In this document: positions 55,283 through 63,908 of the stretch, piece after piece
Layout: every line of letters starts with the position of its first letter
How positions within the stretch are numbered: position 1 is the first letter of the stretch
Assembly (NCBI GenBank): GCA_020162035.1
Contig: JAIUNM010000007.1
Coordinates: 1-64,000, forward strand
DNA length: 64,000 nucleotides
Origin: Bacteroidota bacterium
GTDB lineage: Bacteria > Bacteroidota > Bacteroidia > B-17B0 > Aurantibacillaceae
Direction: 5' to 3'
Program-made: the position numbers and the translations under genes
The notes under the pieces: generated by a model
The model's database searches: none
What the model was told of the DNA's origin: nothing
What the model saw: only the letters and a program-made list of their open reading frames with translations

Positions 55283-56347
55283 ATGGCAAATTTATCGAAC
55301 AGAATAGACAAAAAAATTCTTAAGCAACGCTTAAAAGACGAGATAATTTCTCGTAAAACAATTTCATTTTACAGATACGTTAAAATAGAAAATCCAGATG
55401 ATTTAAGAAACGAACTTTTTATTAAATGGACAGAACTTAATTGTTTTGGACGTGTTTATATTGCAAACGAAGGCATAAATGCGCAAATGAGTGTGCCAAC
55501 TGAAAATTGGGAAACTTTTGTTAACGAATTGTATAAATACACTATATTTTTAGATGTACCTTTTAAAATTGCAGTTGACGGAAATGGAAAAAGTTTTTAC
55601 AAACTTATTATTAAAGTAAAAACAAAAATAGTTGCAGATGGTATAACCGACTCTAACTTTGATGCAAGTAACACAGGAAAATATTTAAATGCAATAGAGT
55701 TTAATAACGCAATAAGCGATAAAAATACAATTGTAATTGATATGCGTAACCATTATGAAAGCGAGGTTGGTAAATTTGAAAATGCTTTTTGTCCGGATGC
55801 AGATACATTTAGAGAAGAGTTACCAATTGTAGTGGAACATTTAAAAGGTAAAGAAGATAAAAAAGTAATTATGTATTGCACAGGAGGTATTAGATGCGAA
55901 AAAGCAAGTGCATACTTAAAACATAAAGGATTTAAAGATGTTGGCCATTTAAAAGGAGGAATAATTCAATATGCCAAAGAGGTTAAAGAACAAAACTTAG
56001 AAAGTAAATTTAAAGGTATAAATTTTGTGTTTGACGAAAGAATTGGAGAACGAATTACTAACGATGTTATAAGTAATTGTCACCAATGTGGAAACCCCTG
56101 TGATTCGCATACAAATTGTAAAAATGATGATTGTCATTTATTATTTATACAATGCGAAAAATGCTCTGAAAAAATGCAAGGTTGCTGTACCCCTGAATGT
56201 ATGAATATTGCTAGCTTACCTATTGAAGAACAACGTTTATTAAGAAAAGGTAGGGTAAAAAATGGGCCTGAATGTTTAGCTGTATATAAAAGTAGATTAA
56301 GACCAAACCTAGCGGAAATAATCAAAAAAAATAATTTATCTTTATAA
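55283..56347 (+). CDS. trhO: tRNA uridine 34 hydroxylase TrhO (rhodanese family)
   Basis: A 354-residue YceA/TrhO protein: oxygen-dependent hydroxylation of U34 in tRNA. N-terminal acylphosphatase-like domain (about 25-120, GRVYIANEGINAQMSVP); rhodanese domain 130-240 with VIDMRNHYESEVG and active-site Cys199 in MYCTGGIRCEKASAYL; C-terminal cysteine-rich region (CHQCGNPCDSHTNC, CEKCSEKMQGCC) probably binding zinc. Family length. First gene of a three-gene rightward run. Confidence 0.95.
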   Translation: MANLSNRIDKKILKQRLKDEIISRKTISFYRYVKIENPDDLRNELFIKWTELNCFGRVYIANEGINAQMSVPTENWETFVNELYKYTIFLDVPFKIAVDGNGKSFYKLIIKVKTKIVADGITDSNFDASNTGKYLNAIEFNNAISDKNTIVIDMRNHYESEVGKFENAFCPDADTFREELPIVVEHLKGKEDKKVIMYCTGGIRCEKASAYLKHKGFKDVGHLKGGIIQYAKEVKEQNLESKFKGINFVFDERIGERITNDVISNCHQCGNPCDSHTNCKNDDCHLLFIQCEKCSEKMQGCCTPECMNIASLPIEEQRLLRKGRVKNGPECLAVYKSRLRPNLAEIIKKNNLSL

Positions 56348-56362
56348 CTAAAAATAATATAA

Positions 56363-56899
56363 ATGAAAAAAATAATTACAGCATGTTTAATATTAACGCT
56401 TTCTGTGTTAAGTTTATCATGCAAAAAAACAAAAGAAACAGTTGATGAGTTAACTGAGTTTGATTTAAATTACACAACTAATTTAACTGTACCATCACAC
56501 ACACTTGCTACAAATGTACCTGTAGATTTTACCACGCCAGATATTTCTACTAATAGCAGTACTAAATTTTCTGAAAATAAAACAACAGCAGATTTAGTTA
56601 GCGAAATTAAACTTACAAAATTTAATATTTCTGTTGCTACTGGAAATTTAGATTTCTTAAAATCATTGTCAATTTATATTAAAACTAATAATGGAGAGAC
56701 TTTAATAGGCACTAAAACCAATATCCCTACAGGCGTTAATCAAACTCTATTAGATTTAGCTGATGTTAATATAAAATCTTATATTGTTGAACCATCAATG
56801 AAATTTAGAGTAACTGTTACAATTGATGCAAGCACAGTTAATGGTCAAAACTTAAAAATGGATCAAACTGTACATGTTAAAGCAACTTTAATAAAATAA
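56363..56899 (+). CDS. Lipoprotein, unknown
   Basis: A 178-residue lipoprotein with signal LTLSVLSLSCKK (lipidated Cys). The mature part is Thr/Ser/Asn-rich and beta (FNISVATGNLDFLKSLSIYIKTNNGETLIG). It lies between trhO (15-base gap) and hmgA (3-base gap), so it is probably co-transcribed. No function recognised. Confidence 0.75.
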   Translation: MKKIITACLILTLSVLSLSCKKTKETVDELTEFDLNYTTNLTVPSHTLATNVPVDFTTPDISTNSSTKFSENKTTADLVSEIKLTKFNISVATGNLDFLKSLSIYIKTNNGETLIGTKTNIPTGVNQTLLDLADVNIKSYIVEPSMKFRVTVTIDASTVNGQNLKMDQTVHVKATLIK

Positions 56900-56902
56900 T
56901 TT

Positions 56903-58060
56903 ATGCCTATATACCATAAGCTTGGAAATTTTCCACAAAAAAGACATACTATTTTTCAAACAAAAGAAGGAAAACACCATTACGAACAACTTTTTGGTAC
57001 CGAAGGTTTTAGTGGACATTCATCATTACTTTATCATCTGCATAGGCCAACACAAGTAAAAGATGTAATAAAGAGTTATTCTGTGCAGCCCAAAATTGCA
57101 ATAGAAAAAAACATAAAATCGTTATTGTTAAAAGGCTTTGAAGTTAAACCAACTACAGATTTTTTAGAAAGCAGAAAAACAATGTTGGTAAATAGCGATT
57201 GCGCAATAGGTTTAGCTGCACCAACTGAAAGCTTAACCAATTACTTTTATAAAAATGCCGATGCTGATGAATTAATTTTTGTGCATAAAGGAAAAGGAAA
57301 ATTAAGAACCTTTATGGGCAACATATCATTTGAGTATGGCGATTATTTAATAATTCCAAGAGGTATGATTTACCAAATAGAATTTGAATCAAAAGATAAT
57401 CGTTTATTTTTTGTAGAATCGTTTGCTCCATTTTATACTCCAAAACGTTATAAAAGCTCATCTGGTCAATTATTAGAACACTCACCATTTTGCGAAAGAG
57501 ATTTAAAATTACCAACTGAAATAGAAACATTTGATCAAAAAGGAGACTTTATAGTAAAAATAAAAAAAGAAGGGATGATACATGAACTAGTTTATGCTAC
57601 ACATCCTTTTGATGTTGTTGGTTGGGATGGTTATAATTTTCCATACGGTTTTAGTATTCATAATTTTGAACCTATAACTGGTAGAGTTCATCAACCACCT
57701 CCCGTACATCAAACATTTGAAACTTCTACATTTGTAGTTTGTTCATTTGTTCCGCGTTTATACGATTATCATCCTCTTTCTATACCTGCTCCATACAACC
57801 ACAGTAATATTGATAGCGATGAAGTTCTTTATTATGTTGATGGTGATTTTATGAGTAGAAATAATATTGAGCAAGGACATATTACCCTTCACCCTAAAGG
57901 TATTCCGCACGGCCCTGCACCAGGAGCAATGGAAAGAAGTATTGGTCAAAAAGAAACACAAGAATTAGCTGTAATGGTTGATACTTTTAAGCCTTTAAAA
58001 GTAACTGAAGATGCCATGCAAATTGATGATGGTAAATATTATAAAAGTTGGGTTGAGTAA
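56903..58060 (+). CDS. hmgA: Homogentisate 1,2-dioxygenase
   Basis: A 385-residue cupin Fe(II) dioxygenase that opens the homogentisate ring in Tyr/Phe breakdown. IYHKLGNFPQKRHTIF opens the protein; metal-site region HNFEPITGRVHQPPPVHQTFE and YNHSNIDSDEVLYYVDG carry the conserved His/Glu; HPKGIPHGPAPGAME ends the fold. Slightly shorter than the human enzyme (445) as usual for Bacteroidota. Neither hppD nor maleylacetoacetate isomerase is in the window. Confidence 0.93.
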   Translation: MPIYHKLGNFPQKRHTIFQTKEGKHHYEQLFGTEGFSGHSSLLYHLHRPTQVKDVIKSYSVQPKIAIEKNIKSLLLKGFEVKPTTDFLESRKTMLVNSDCAIGLAAPTESLTNYFYKNADADELIFVHKGKGKLRTFMGNISFEYGDYLIIPRGMIYQIEFESKDNRLFFVESFAPFYTPKRYKSSSGQLLEHSPFCERDLKLPTEIETFDQKGDFIVKIKKEGMIHELVYATHPFDVVGWDGYNFPYGFSIHNFEPITGRVHQPPPVHQTFETSTFVVCSFVPRLYDYHPLSIPAPYNHSNIDSDEVLYYVDGDFMSRNNIEQGHITLHPKGIPHGPAPGAMERSIGQKETQELAVMVDTFKPLKVTEDAMQIDDGKYYKSWVE

Positions 58061-58806
58061 AATTTAACCCACTTCTTATTTCCTAAATTTGTAAATTGAT
58101 ATAGTGAGTTTTTATTTTTTACTGTTGTTTTAAGTCCTAAGTTTTTAAAATTAGTTTTATCAATATTAAAAGTAATTTGTGATTTTTCTGAATCTAAATT
58201 AAACCCTATTTTTTCGAAACTTTTATTGTCTCCTAACATATTATCCGTATAGGTCATTATATGCGCTGCATTTTTATTTTTTACAAAATAATTAATTAAT
58301 TTACTTAAGCCTCCAGTTACAGTAATTCCACTTTTGCAACAATATCTTATTAATTCAAAAGATCTTTCATTTTCATTTAAACAATTTAGTTTACGACCTT
58401 TAGAAAAACCCGCAACAGCAACTAGCTCATTGTTATAATGTAATCCATAATAATTGCCATAATTAAAACTGTTTAATAAATGGTACTTAGTTAAAAAAGA
58501 ATTCGCTTCATCTTTTTTTACACTTTTACACAAACAATTTCGAGCATAAATTGTTTTGTTTAACCTTAATTTAGATTTTAATATTGAAATGCATTTTTGA
58601 GGTTGATTAATAATATCATGTAGCGCAAAATATAAATCTATTTGTGTGTCACAATATTGATTTCTATCAAAAATAATTTTTACAGTAAGCAGTAAATTTT
58701 TATTGCCGCAAATAATTATGTTATTTGATTTTTGAGAACATAAAATACCTGCATGTTTAATTTGATTTAAAAAAACAGGTAAATTTAACTCTACTTCATT
58801 AAGCAT
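58039..58806 (-). CDS. GNAT-like acyltransferase-fold protein
   Basis: A 255-residue protein (ATG 58806 chosen; the longer reading overlaps the aminotransferase by 44 bases rather than 8). The middle has a GNAT-type pattern: YYGLHYNNELVAVAGFSKGRKL, FELIRYCCKSGITVTGGLSKLINYFVKNKN, HIMTYTDNMLGDNKSFEKIGF. Similar sequences occur in phage and defence contexts (Mom-like or plain N-acyltransferases). It overlaps hmgA at the other end by 22 bases (convergent). The substrate may be the sugar or amino compound of the adjacent aminotransferase; inference only. Confidence 0.6.
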   Translation of the reverse strand: MLNEVELNLPVFLNQIKHAGILCSQKSNNIIICGNKNLLLTVKIIFDRNQYCDTQIDLYFALHDIINQPQKCISILKSKLRLNKTIYARNCLCKSVKKDEANSFLTKYHLLNSFNYGNYYGLHYNNELVAVAGFSKGRKLNCLNENERSFELIRYCCKSGITVTGGLSKLINYFVKNKNAAHIMTYTDNMLGDNKSFEKIGFNLDSEKSQITFNIDKTNFKNLGLKTTVKNKNSLYQFTNLGNKKWVKFYSTQLL

Positions 58807-60007
58807 TAACTGGTTTGTTAGCTTTAACAATACAATCTGCAATTTTATTTGCTAATGTATTTACTTCAGCTTCTGTCCAAGTACATCTAATGCCAAATGA
58901 TATTAAACGCCCAACAACTTCTTGTGTTTTTGGTAAATGTAAATTTTTATAATCTTGTGGAGCACCTAAAACTTGTATTGCTAATTTACTTGCTGTTTGC
59001 ATGTTTTTAATATGCTCCCATTGGTTAATAAAATGGTACATATTTGTAAACCAATAATTAAAACCACTAACACCCGCTTTATTAAATTCATCAACAACTT
59101 TTTTTGCGATTTCTGTATTAGGTAACATTATGTTTAAAAAAGTTCCACTATCACCATTTTCATCTCCAAGCTTAGCAAATGAAACGCCTTCAACCTTCGA
59201 TAATATTGATTGTAACGCTTTTTTATGTTTTAAGTTAGATGCTTTAATTTGAGGCACTTTTCTTGTTTGTGCTGCACCTACAGCTGCATGCAACTCACTA
59301 ATTCTATAATTAAATCCTATAATTGGATGATTTTCCATCCCTCTATTATTACCAACATGATCGTGACCATGATCGCAATAACTATCTGCTAATAAATATG
59401 TTTTTTCATCGTTAGTAACAAAAATTCCTCCTTCTCCTGCAGTAGCAATTTTAAAGAAATCAAAACTATAAGCACCAGCTTTTCCAAACAAGCCAGTAAA
59501 TGTTCCTTTGTAGCTTGCGGCAAATGCTTGCCCTGCATCTTCAACTAAAATTAATTTATGCTCATTTACTACTTTTAAAATTTCATCCATATTTGCATTT
59601 CCGCCACACATATGAACTAAACAAACAGCCTTAGTTTTAGTTGTAATTGCATTTTTAATACCTGTTGCGCTTAAACATAGCGTTTCGTCAATTTCAGCAA
59701 AAACGGGTAACGCACCTAACATTAACACAGCTTCAATTGTAGCAATATATGTAAACGGCGGACAAATAACCTCATCGCCAGCGCCAATTCCGCTAGCAGC
59801 TAAAGCAGCTAATATTGCAGCCGAACCATTACTAACAGCCAATGCATACTTTGCGCCATTAATTTTCTTAACTTCATTTTCAAAATCTTTAGCTTTCCAA
59901 ATGTTGTTACGTTGAGCATCATGGTTATATCTAAACATAATACCCGTGCTTAACACATCTTCAATTTCTTTGCGCTCTTCGGCGCCAAATAATTCTGTAC
60001 CTGGCAT
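58799..60007 (-). CDS. DegT/DnrJ/EryC1/StrS-family aminotransferase
   Basis: A 402-residue PLP enzyme of the sugar aminotransferase family. ALAVSNGSAAILAALAASGIGAGDEVICPPFTYIATIEAVL binds PLP; VEDAGQAFAASYKG carries the ring-contact Asp; the PLP lysine is in FDFFKIATAGEGG; FNYRISELHAAVGAAQ ends the core. Makes amino sugars or related surface or secondary products. Overlaps the acyltransferase-like gene by 8 bases, an arrangement expected for aminate-then-acylate pairs. Confidence 0.9.
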   Translation of the reverse strand: MPGTELFGAEERKEIEDVLSTGIMFRYNHDAQRNNIWKAKDFENEVKKINGAKYALAVSNGSAAILAALAASGIGAGDEVICPPFTYIATIEAVLMLGALPVFAEIDETLCLSATGIKNAITTKTKAVCLVHMCGGNANMDEILKVVNEHKLILVEDAGQAFAASYKGTFTGLFGKAGAYSFDFFKIATAGEGGIFVTNDEKTYLLADSYCDHGHDHVGNNRGMENHPIIGFNYRISELHAAVGAAQTRKVPQIKASNLKHKKALQSILSKVEGVSFAKLGDENGDSGTFLNIMLPNTEIAKKVVDEFNKAGVSGFNYWFTNMYHFINQWEHIKNMQTASKLAIQVLGAPQDYKNLHLPKTQEVVGRLISFGIRCTWTEAEVNTLANKIADCIVKANKPVNA

Positions 60008-60045
60008 AAAATTAATTTTTTATAAAATTACACATTATCACTAAT

Positions 60046-60507
60046 TCAATTTGCAAAAAAACCCGATTGTTCAAAATTTTCGATGATTCCAAAATTTACC
60101 GAAGACATTTTATTGTTTTGAAAATAACAATCTAAGCCCGCTTCATCAAAACTTAATCTTTTTTCGCCCCATGGGTGAGACTCAGTTTCGCTAAGATTAT
60201 AGCCATTAAATTTCATTAATTGTATTAATTCTTTTTCGTTAAATGTAAACAGTTTAACATCAAATAATAAAGTTTCTTTACTATCTAACTCCACACTATT
60301 AAATTTTTTCGAGTTTAAAACGTCAAAAAATAAAGAATAGCCATCATCCCAATAATGATATGCAATTGAAGAAGTGTTTAATATATCATCGGAAAGGTTT
60401 TGAATTTCTTGAGGTTCACCTAATTGTTTTTTAACTTCATCAATAGATGAGCCGAAATTTATTGTATTTAAACCAGCTAATAAACGTATAATAGGGACTT
60501 TAAACAT
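60046..60507 (-). CDS. Hypothetical protein (153 aa)
   Basis: No signal peptide or membrane segment. Starts with GLNTINFGSSIDEVKKQLGEPQEIQN, which resembles the first strand-helix of SmpA/OmlA-like or BamE-like small domains; the rest is strand-rich (YHYWDDGYSLFFDVLNSKKFNSVELDSKE). Similar proteins are sometimes immunity proteins, but no toxin is adjacent. Stand-alone leftward gene. Confidence 0.65.
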   Translation of the reverse strand: MFKVPIIRLLAGLNTINFGSSIDEVKKQLGEPQEIQNLSDDILNTSSIAYHYWDDGYSLFFDVLNSKKFNSVELDSKETLLFDVKLFTFNEKELIQLMKFNGYNLSETESHPWGEKRLSFDEAGLDCYFQNNKMSSVNFGIIENFEQSGFFAN

Positions 60508-60578
60508 AGTTTTGATTATTCAAATCTAAAAGATATCGGCAATTAAACAAAAAAATAAAAAAACTTTTAAAAAATGTT

Positions 60579-60608
60579 TTGTGAATGAAAAAATAGATAC
60601 TATATTTG
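60579..60608 (+). promoter_or_regulatory. Promoter of the tRNA-Lys gene
   Basis: TTG at 60579-60581, 19 bases, then TATATTTG at 60601-60608: a textbook Bacteroidota promoter. It precedes the tRNA by about 78 bases. Confidence 0.75.
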
Positions 60609-60686
60609 CAACCCGATTTAGAAATAAATAGGGAACCGCATACGAAATGTTTCTTTTTAGAAACGATTTTTACAAGTGGGTGTGAT

Positions 60687-60759
60687 GATTCCGTAGCTCA
60701 GCAGGTAGAGCATTACACTTTTAATGTAAGGGTCCTGGGTTCGAATCCCAGCGGGATCA
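60687..60759 (+). tRNA. tRNA-Lys (anticodon TTT)
   Basis: 73 bases fold as a full cloverleaf. Acceptor GATTCCG pairs with CGGGATC, D-arm TAGCTCAGCAGGTAGAGCA, anticodon loop CTTTTAA, T-arm TTCGAATCC. The gene does not encode CCA. Anticodon TTT specifies lysine. Confidence 0.97.
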
Positions 60760-60760
60760 C

Positions 60761-60792
60761 AAAAGCCTCCAAAAAATTTGGAGGCTTTTTTT
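60761..60792 (+). terminator. Intrinsic terminator after tRNA-Lys
   Basis: 13-bp stem AAAAGCCTCCAAA / TTTGGAGGCTTTT with a 3-nt loop and a T7 run, starting two bases past the tRNA end. Confidence 0.93.
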
Positions 60793-60851
60793 ATTATTGA
60801 TTAATTAATTAGTTAATTTTATACTTAAACATATTAACTTTATTACAATAA

Positions 60852-61979
60852 ATGATTGTAAATAACCTATTAAATAAAGCTTCTAATTTTGACTTCTTAA
60901 CTATCGAAGAAGGAATTTTTTTATATGAAAATGCGCCAACATCAGAATTAATGTTTGTTGCTAATGAACTGCGTAAAATTCAAAAAAATAATTCGCAAAA
61001 AGTTACTTGGCAAATTGATAGAAATTTAAACACTACAAATGTTTGTATTGCCAATTGTAAATTTTGTAATTTTTATCGCATTCCTGGCCATGCAGAATCT
61101 TACATTACAGATATACCAACTTACATAAAAAAAATTGAAGAAACAATTAAATATGGCGGAGACCAACTCCTTTTACAAGGCGGGCACCACCCCGATTTAG
61201 GTTTAAGTTTTTATGTTAACTTATTTAAAGAAATAAAAAAACTTTTTCCTCAAATTAAATTACACTCACTTGGTCCACCCGAAATTGCACACATTACAAA
61301 GCTCGAAAAAAGTACACACACCGAAGTATTAAAAGCATTAGTTGATGCTGGCCTAGATAGTTTACCTGGTGCAGGTGCAGAAATTTTGAATGATAGGGTG
61401 CGAAGATTAATTAGTAAAGGAAAATGTACCGGACGCGAATGGCTAGATGTAATGCGTGCTGCACATCAATTAAATATTACAACAAGTGCAACAATGATGT
61501 TTGGACACGTTGAAACAATTTTTGAACGTTTTGAACATCTGGCATTGTTACGCCAAGTGCAAAGCGAAAAACCAGAAAATGCCAAAGGCTTTTTAGCTTT
61601 TATTCCATGGCCGTTTCAAGATGATGGCACATTGCTTAAACGTGTTAAAGGAATTAATAATAACGTAAGTGCAGATGAATACATAAGAATGTTAGCACTA
61701 TCTCGCATAATGTTACCAAACATCATTAACATTCAAGCAAGTTGGTTAACCGTTGGTAAAGAAACTGCTCAAATTTGTTTACATGCAGGCGCAAACGATT
61801 TTGGAAGTATAATGATTGAAGAAAATGTAGTTAGTGCGGCTGGTGCGCCACATAGGTTTACCTATAAAACAATACAAGATGCTATAAAAGAAGCTGGGTT
61901 TGAACCACAATTACGTAACCAACAATACCAAGAAAGAATTTTACCAAATACAATTGTAGAACAAGTTATAAATTATTAG
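60852..61979 (+). CDS. mqnC: Cyclic dehypoxanthinyl futalosine synthase-type radical SAM enzyme
   Basis: A 375-residue radical SAM protein. Cluster ligands Cys65, Cys69, Cys72 in NVCIANCKFCNFYR; LLLQGGHHPDLGL, SLPGAGAEILNDRVR and TTSATMMFGHVE are MqnC-type motifs. MqnC cyclises dehypoxanthine futalosine in the futalosine route to menaquinone. The paralogue MqnE shares the fold; the motif set favours MqnC. Depends on Fe-S supply such as the suf operon. Other mqn genes are not in the window. Confidence 0.88.
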   Translation: MIVNNLLNKASNFDFLTIEEGIFLYENAPTSELMFVANELRKIQKNNSQKVTWQIDRNLNTTNVCIANCKFCNFYRIPGHAESYITDIPTYIKKIEETIKYGGDQLLLQGGHHPDLGLSFYVNLFKEIKKLFPQIKLHSLGPPEIAHITKLEKSTHTEVLKALVDAGLDSLPGAGAEILNDRVRRLISKGKCTGREWLDVMRAAHQLNITTSATMMFGHVETIFERFEHLALLRQVQSEKPENAKGFLAFIPWPFQDDGTLLKRVKGINNNVSADEYIRMLALSRIMLPNIINIQASWLTVGKETAQICLHAGANDFGSIMIEENVVSAAGAPHRFTYKTIQDAIKEAGFEPQLRNQQYQERILPNTIVEQVINY

Positions 61980-61997
61980 TCGAAAATATTTTATTTT

Positions 61998-62183
61998 TTA
62001 ATCAATTTTTAATAATTCAAAAGGTTCTATATTTAACGCTTGGGCAATGTGATAAATATTAGTTATGCTTGTATTTATTTCTCCTCTTTCAATTCTACCA
62101 ATTTGATTTATTCTGATATTTGATTCATAAGATAACTGAGTTTGAGTTATTTTTTGGGAAGATCTCATTTTTTTAATCTTCAA
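61998..62183 (-). CDS. Small XRE-type helix-turn-helix regulator
   Basis: A 61-residue Cro/C1-type HTH. The fold covers nearly the whole protein: IKKMRSSQKITQTQLSYESNIRINQIGRIERGEINTSITNIYHIAQALNIEPFELL. No ATG precedes the first helix except an internal one at 62168; the frame stays open upstream to a TAA near the palindrome at 62254, so start may be TTG 62183 or an unusual codon further up. Divergent from the 62303 cluster, so likely to control it. Confidence 0.75.
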   Translation of the reverse strand: MKIKKMRSSQKITQTQLSYESNIRINQIGRIERGEINTSITNIYHIAQALNIEPFELLKID

Positions 62184-62253
62184 TCCAACTTGTTTAATAA
62201 ATATTTCTTCTTTACGATAACTAATTCCGCAAAAATTATAAAACCAAAAAAAA

Positions 62254-62279
62254 TAAATAACCCAAATTTGGGTTATTTA
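62254..62279. promoter_or_regulatory. Perfect 26-bp palindrome, likely operator
   Basis: Half-site TAAATAACCCAAA and its exact reverse complement, no spacer, centred between 62266 and 62267. It sits between the HTH gene and the rightward cluster, 24 bases before the first ATG. A T8 run follows on the minus strand, so a terminator reading is possible, but nothing is known to be transcribed leftward into it. Confidence 0.7.
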
Positions 62280-62302
62280 GAATTAAATTTTATTTTTACT
62301 TA

Positions 62303-62776
62303 ATGAAAACAATAATTACAATAATTGCGATGATATTCGGGATGAATAGCTTTGCACAAGGAGAAAAAAAAATTTACGAAGTTTCACCTCAACCATTTGA
62401 GATTGGAGTTGGTTGTAAAGTAAACGGTCCTTTTTGGAATTCAGATCAAACATGCGTAGCATACCATGTTAATTGTAGTAGCTTGGCAAGTTTTGTTACT
62501 GTTACAAATTGTGGCACATGTTGCCAAATAAATTGGACAGTTTTCGAAAGAAATGTCCCTTCTAATATAGATAATCCTATACAAATAATGGTTGAAGAAG
62601 GTACTCAATTAACACAAGACGAGCTAGACCAATTGAATCAAATGAAAACATTTTTTCAAATGGATGTAACTCAAGAGAAAAAATTTGAAGATTCTGAGAA
62701 AATTATTATTTATAAACCAGGTAAATATACAATTGACCACTCAAAAATGAAATTAACAATAAATAGAACTAATTGA
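62303..62776 (+). CDS. Secreted six-cysteine protein
   Basis: A 157-residue exported protein (signal MKTIITIIAMIFGMNSFAQ). The mature N-terminal half holds six cysteines: GVGC, QTC, HVNC, TNC and CC in CGTCC, enough for three disulfides. The second half is Gln/Asp/Glu/Lys-rich with a helix (QLTQDELDQLNQMKTFFQMD) and terminal strands. No family recognised. First gene of a cluster with two thioredoxin-fold proteins. Confidence 0.75.
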   Translation: MKTIITIIAMIFGMNSFAQGEKKIYEVSPQPFEIGVGCKVNGPFWNSDQTCVAYHVNCSSLASFVTVTNCGTCCQINWTVFERNVPSNIDNPIQIMVEEGTQLTQDELDQLNQMKTFFQMDVTQEKKFEDSEKIIIYKPGKYTIDHSKMKLTINRTN

Positions 62777-63342
62777 AAAAATTCCTTTTAATACTATTAA
62801 TCTTATCCACTATTTTAAACCTTGCGCTTTTTTGTATTCAAAAGAGGCGCGAGGTTTATAGAATTAATACATTAAATAATGAATATTTAATTAATAACAA
62901 AAACTTAATACAAGAGAGCAAAACATTTTTTAACTCTAATAATTTATATACAAATTTTAATTACATCATATTTTTTGACACCTTAAATTTTTTCAATAAC
63001 ATTAAAAAAATTCAATTTTTAGACTCTCTTGCATTTAAAAATAAAAACTTGAATTTTTTAATATGCTCAAGTTATAAAATTGATTTTATGGTTAATTATT
63101 TTAAAAAATATAATTTATCGTTTTCCAATTTAAAATTTATTTCTCATCAAAATTCACTACACTCTGCGATTTCAAATGAACTTTTTTTAAATCATAAAGT
63201 TTATGGGACTGATGCAATTATTGACAAAAGTGGGAAATTAATTTACGAAAGTTATTCAAATAAAAAAAACAATAGAGCTAAACTAATTAATGTTATCGAT
63301 TCATTGAATAAACAATGCGAAATAAAATTACCAATACAATAA
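62773..63342 (+). CDS. Membrane-anchored thioredoxin-fold protein without active-site cysteines
   Basis: A 189-residue protein; TTG start (62773) overlaps the previous stop by 4 bases, so it is coupled. N-terminal transmembrane helix (ILLILSTILNLALFCI), then strands and helices in thioredoxin order: NYIIFFDTLNFF in the place of the active-site strand (no CxxC), NLNFLICSSY, LFLNHKVYGTDAIIDKSGKLIYES (cis-Pro region, no Pro). It seems a degenerate TlpA-like domain that may bind rather than oxidise. Confidence in the fold is moderate. Confidence 0.65.
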   Translation: MKKFLLILLILSTILNLALFCIQKRREVYRINTLNNEYLINNKNLIQESKTFFNSNNLYTNFNYIIFFDTLNFFNNIKKIQFLDSLAFKNKNLNFLICSSYKIDFMVNYFKKYNLSFSNLKFISHQNSLHSAISNELFLNHKVYGTDAIIDKSGKLIYESYSNKKNNRAKLINVIDSLNKQCEIKLPIQ

Positions 63343-63863
63343 TAATAATTCTATTAACTTTTTCAGTTTATTTAAATTATAAATTAGTTAAAAACGAACT
63401 TAGTTATTATAGTTGGAAAAAATCTGTAAATGCTGCTTACTCTAATTTATCAATAAACACATCCAAATTATCAGAAGCAATAAAGATTTTACCTCTCACT
63501 AAAAAATCTAAATTTATTTATTTAAGTACATGGGAAACATTTTGTAAGCCTTGCATTAAAGAAATTCCGTTATTAGATTCAATTTTATCTGAAGCTAAAT
63601 TACCAATCTCATGTTTCTTTCTTTCAGATATGACCAATGATACAACAATAAAAAAGAAATTAAAAATAAACAACTTTCAATTTCTGTATAATCAAAACAA
63701 ATTAATTTCAGCTATACATAATAAATTTAATATTAAAACAAAAACATATCCATTAAATTTACTTATAGATACAAATCTTAATGTTTATTACTTCTCAAGT
63801 GTTGGAATAAACAACAACGAAAAAAATAAAATAATAAACACAATTAAAAGCATTAACTATTAA
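63315..63863 (+). CDS. Membrane-anchored TlpA-like thioredoxin
   Basis: A 182-residue protein with an N-terminal membrane anchor (NTIIIILLTFSVYLNYKLV) and a periplasmic thioredoxin fold: KFIYLSTWETFCKPCIKEIPLLDSI holds the CKPC active site; TYPLNLLIDTNLNVYY contains the cis-Pro. Overlaps the preceding gene by 28 bases. Likely redox partner for the six-cysteine protein. Confidence 0.82.
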   Translation: MRNKITNTIIIILLTFSVYLNYKLVKNELSYYSWKKSVNAAYSNLSINTSKLSEAIKILPLTKKSKFIYLSTWETFCKPCIKEIPLLDSILSEAKLPISCFFLSDMTNDTTIKKKLKINNFQFLYNQNKLISAIHNKFNIKTKTYPLNLLIDTNLNVYYFSSVGINNNEKNKIINTIKSINY

Positions 63864-63895
63864 TTAAATTGAATTCATTTTAAATACAAATTGTT

Positions 63896-63903
63896 TATAT
63901 TTG
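63896..63903 (+). promoter_or_regulatory. Probable promoter -7 element TATATTTG
   Basis: Exact TAnnTTTG match five bases before the ATG at 63909, so the last gene of the window may have its own, nearly leaderless transcript. Confidence 0.45.
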
Positions 63904-63908
63904 TTTAA

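Noticed and set aside
60606-60800. 64-codon frame across the tRNA-Lys gene
   Set aside because: It is a translation of the tRNA and its terminator.
62254-62279. Palindrome as an intrinsic terminator
   Set aside because: The minus strand does have a T-run after it, but no leftward transcript is expected to enter from the right, the dyad has no loop and low GC, and its place in a divergent promoter region fits an operator better. Not fully excluded.
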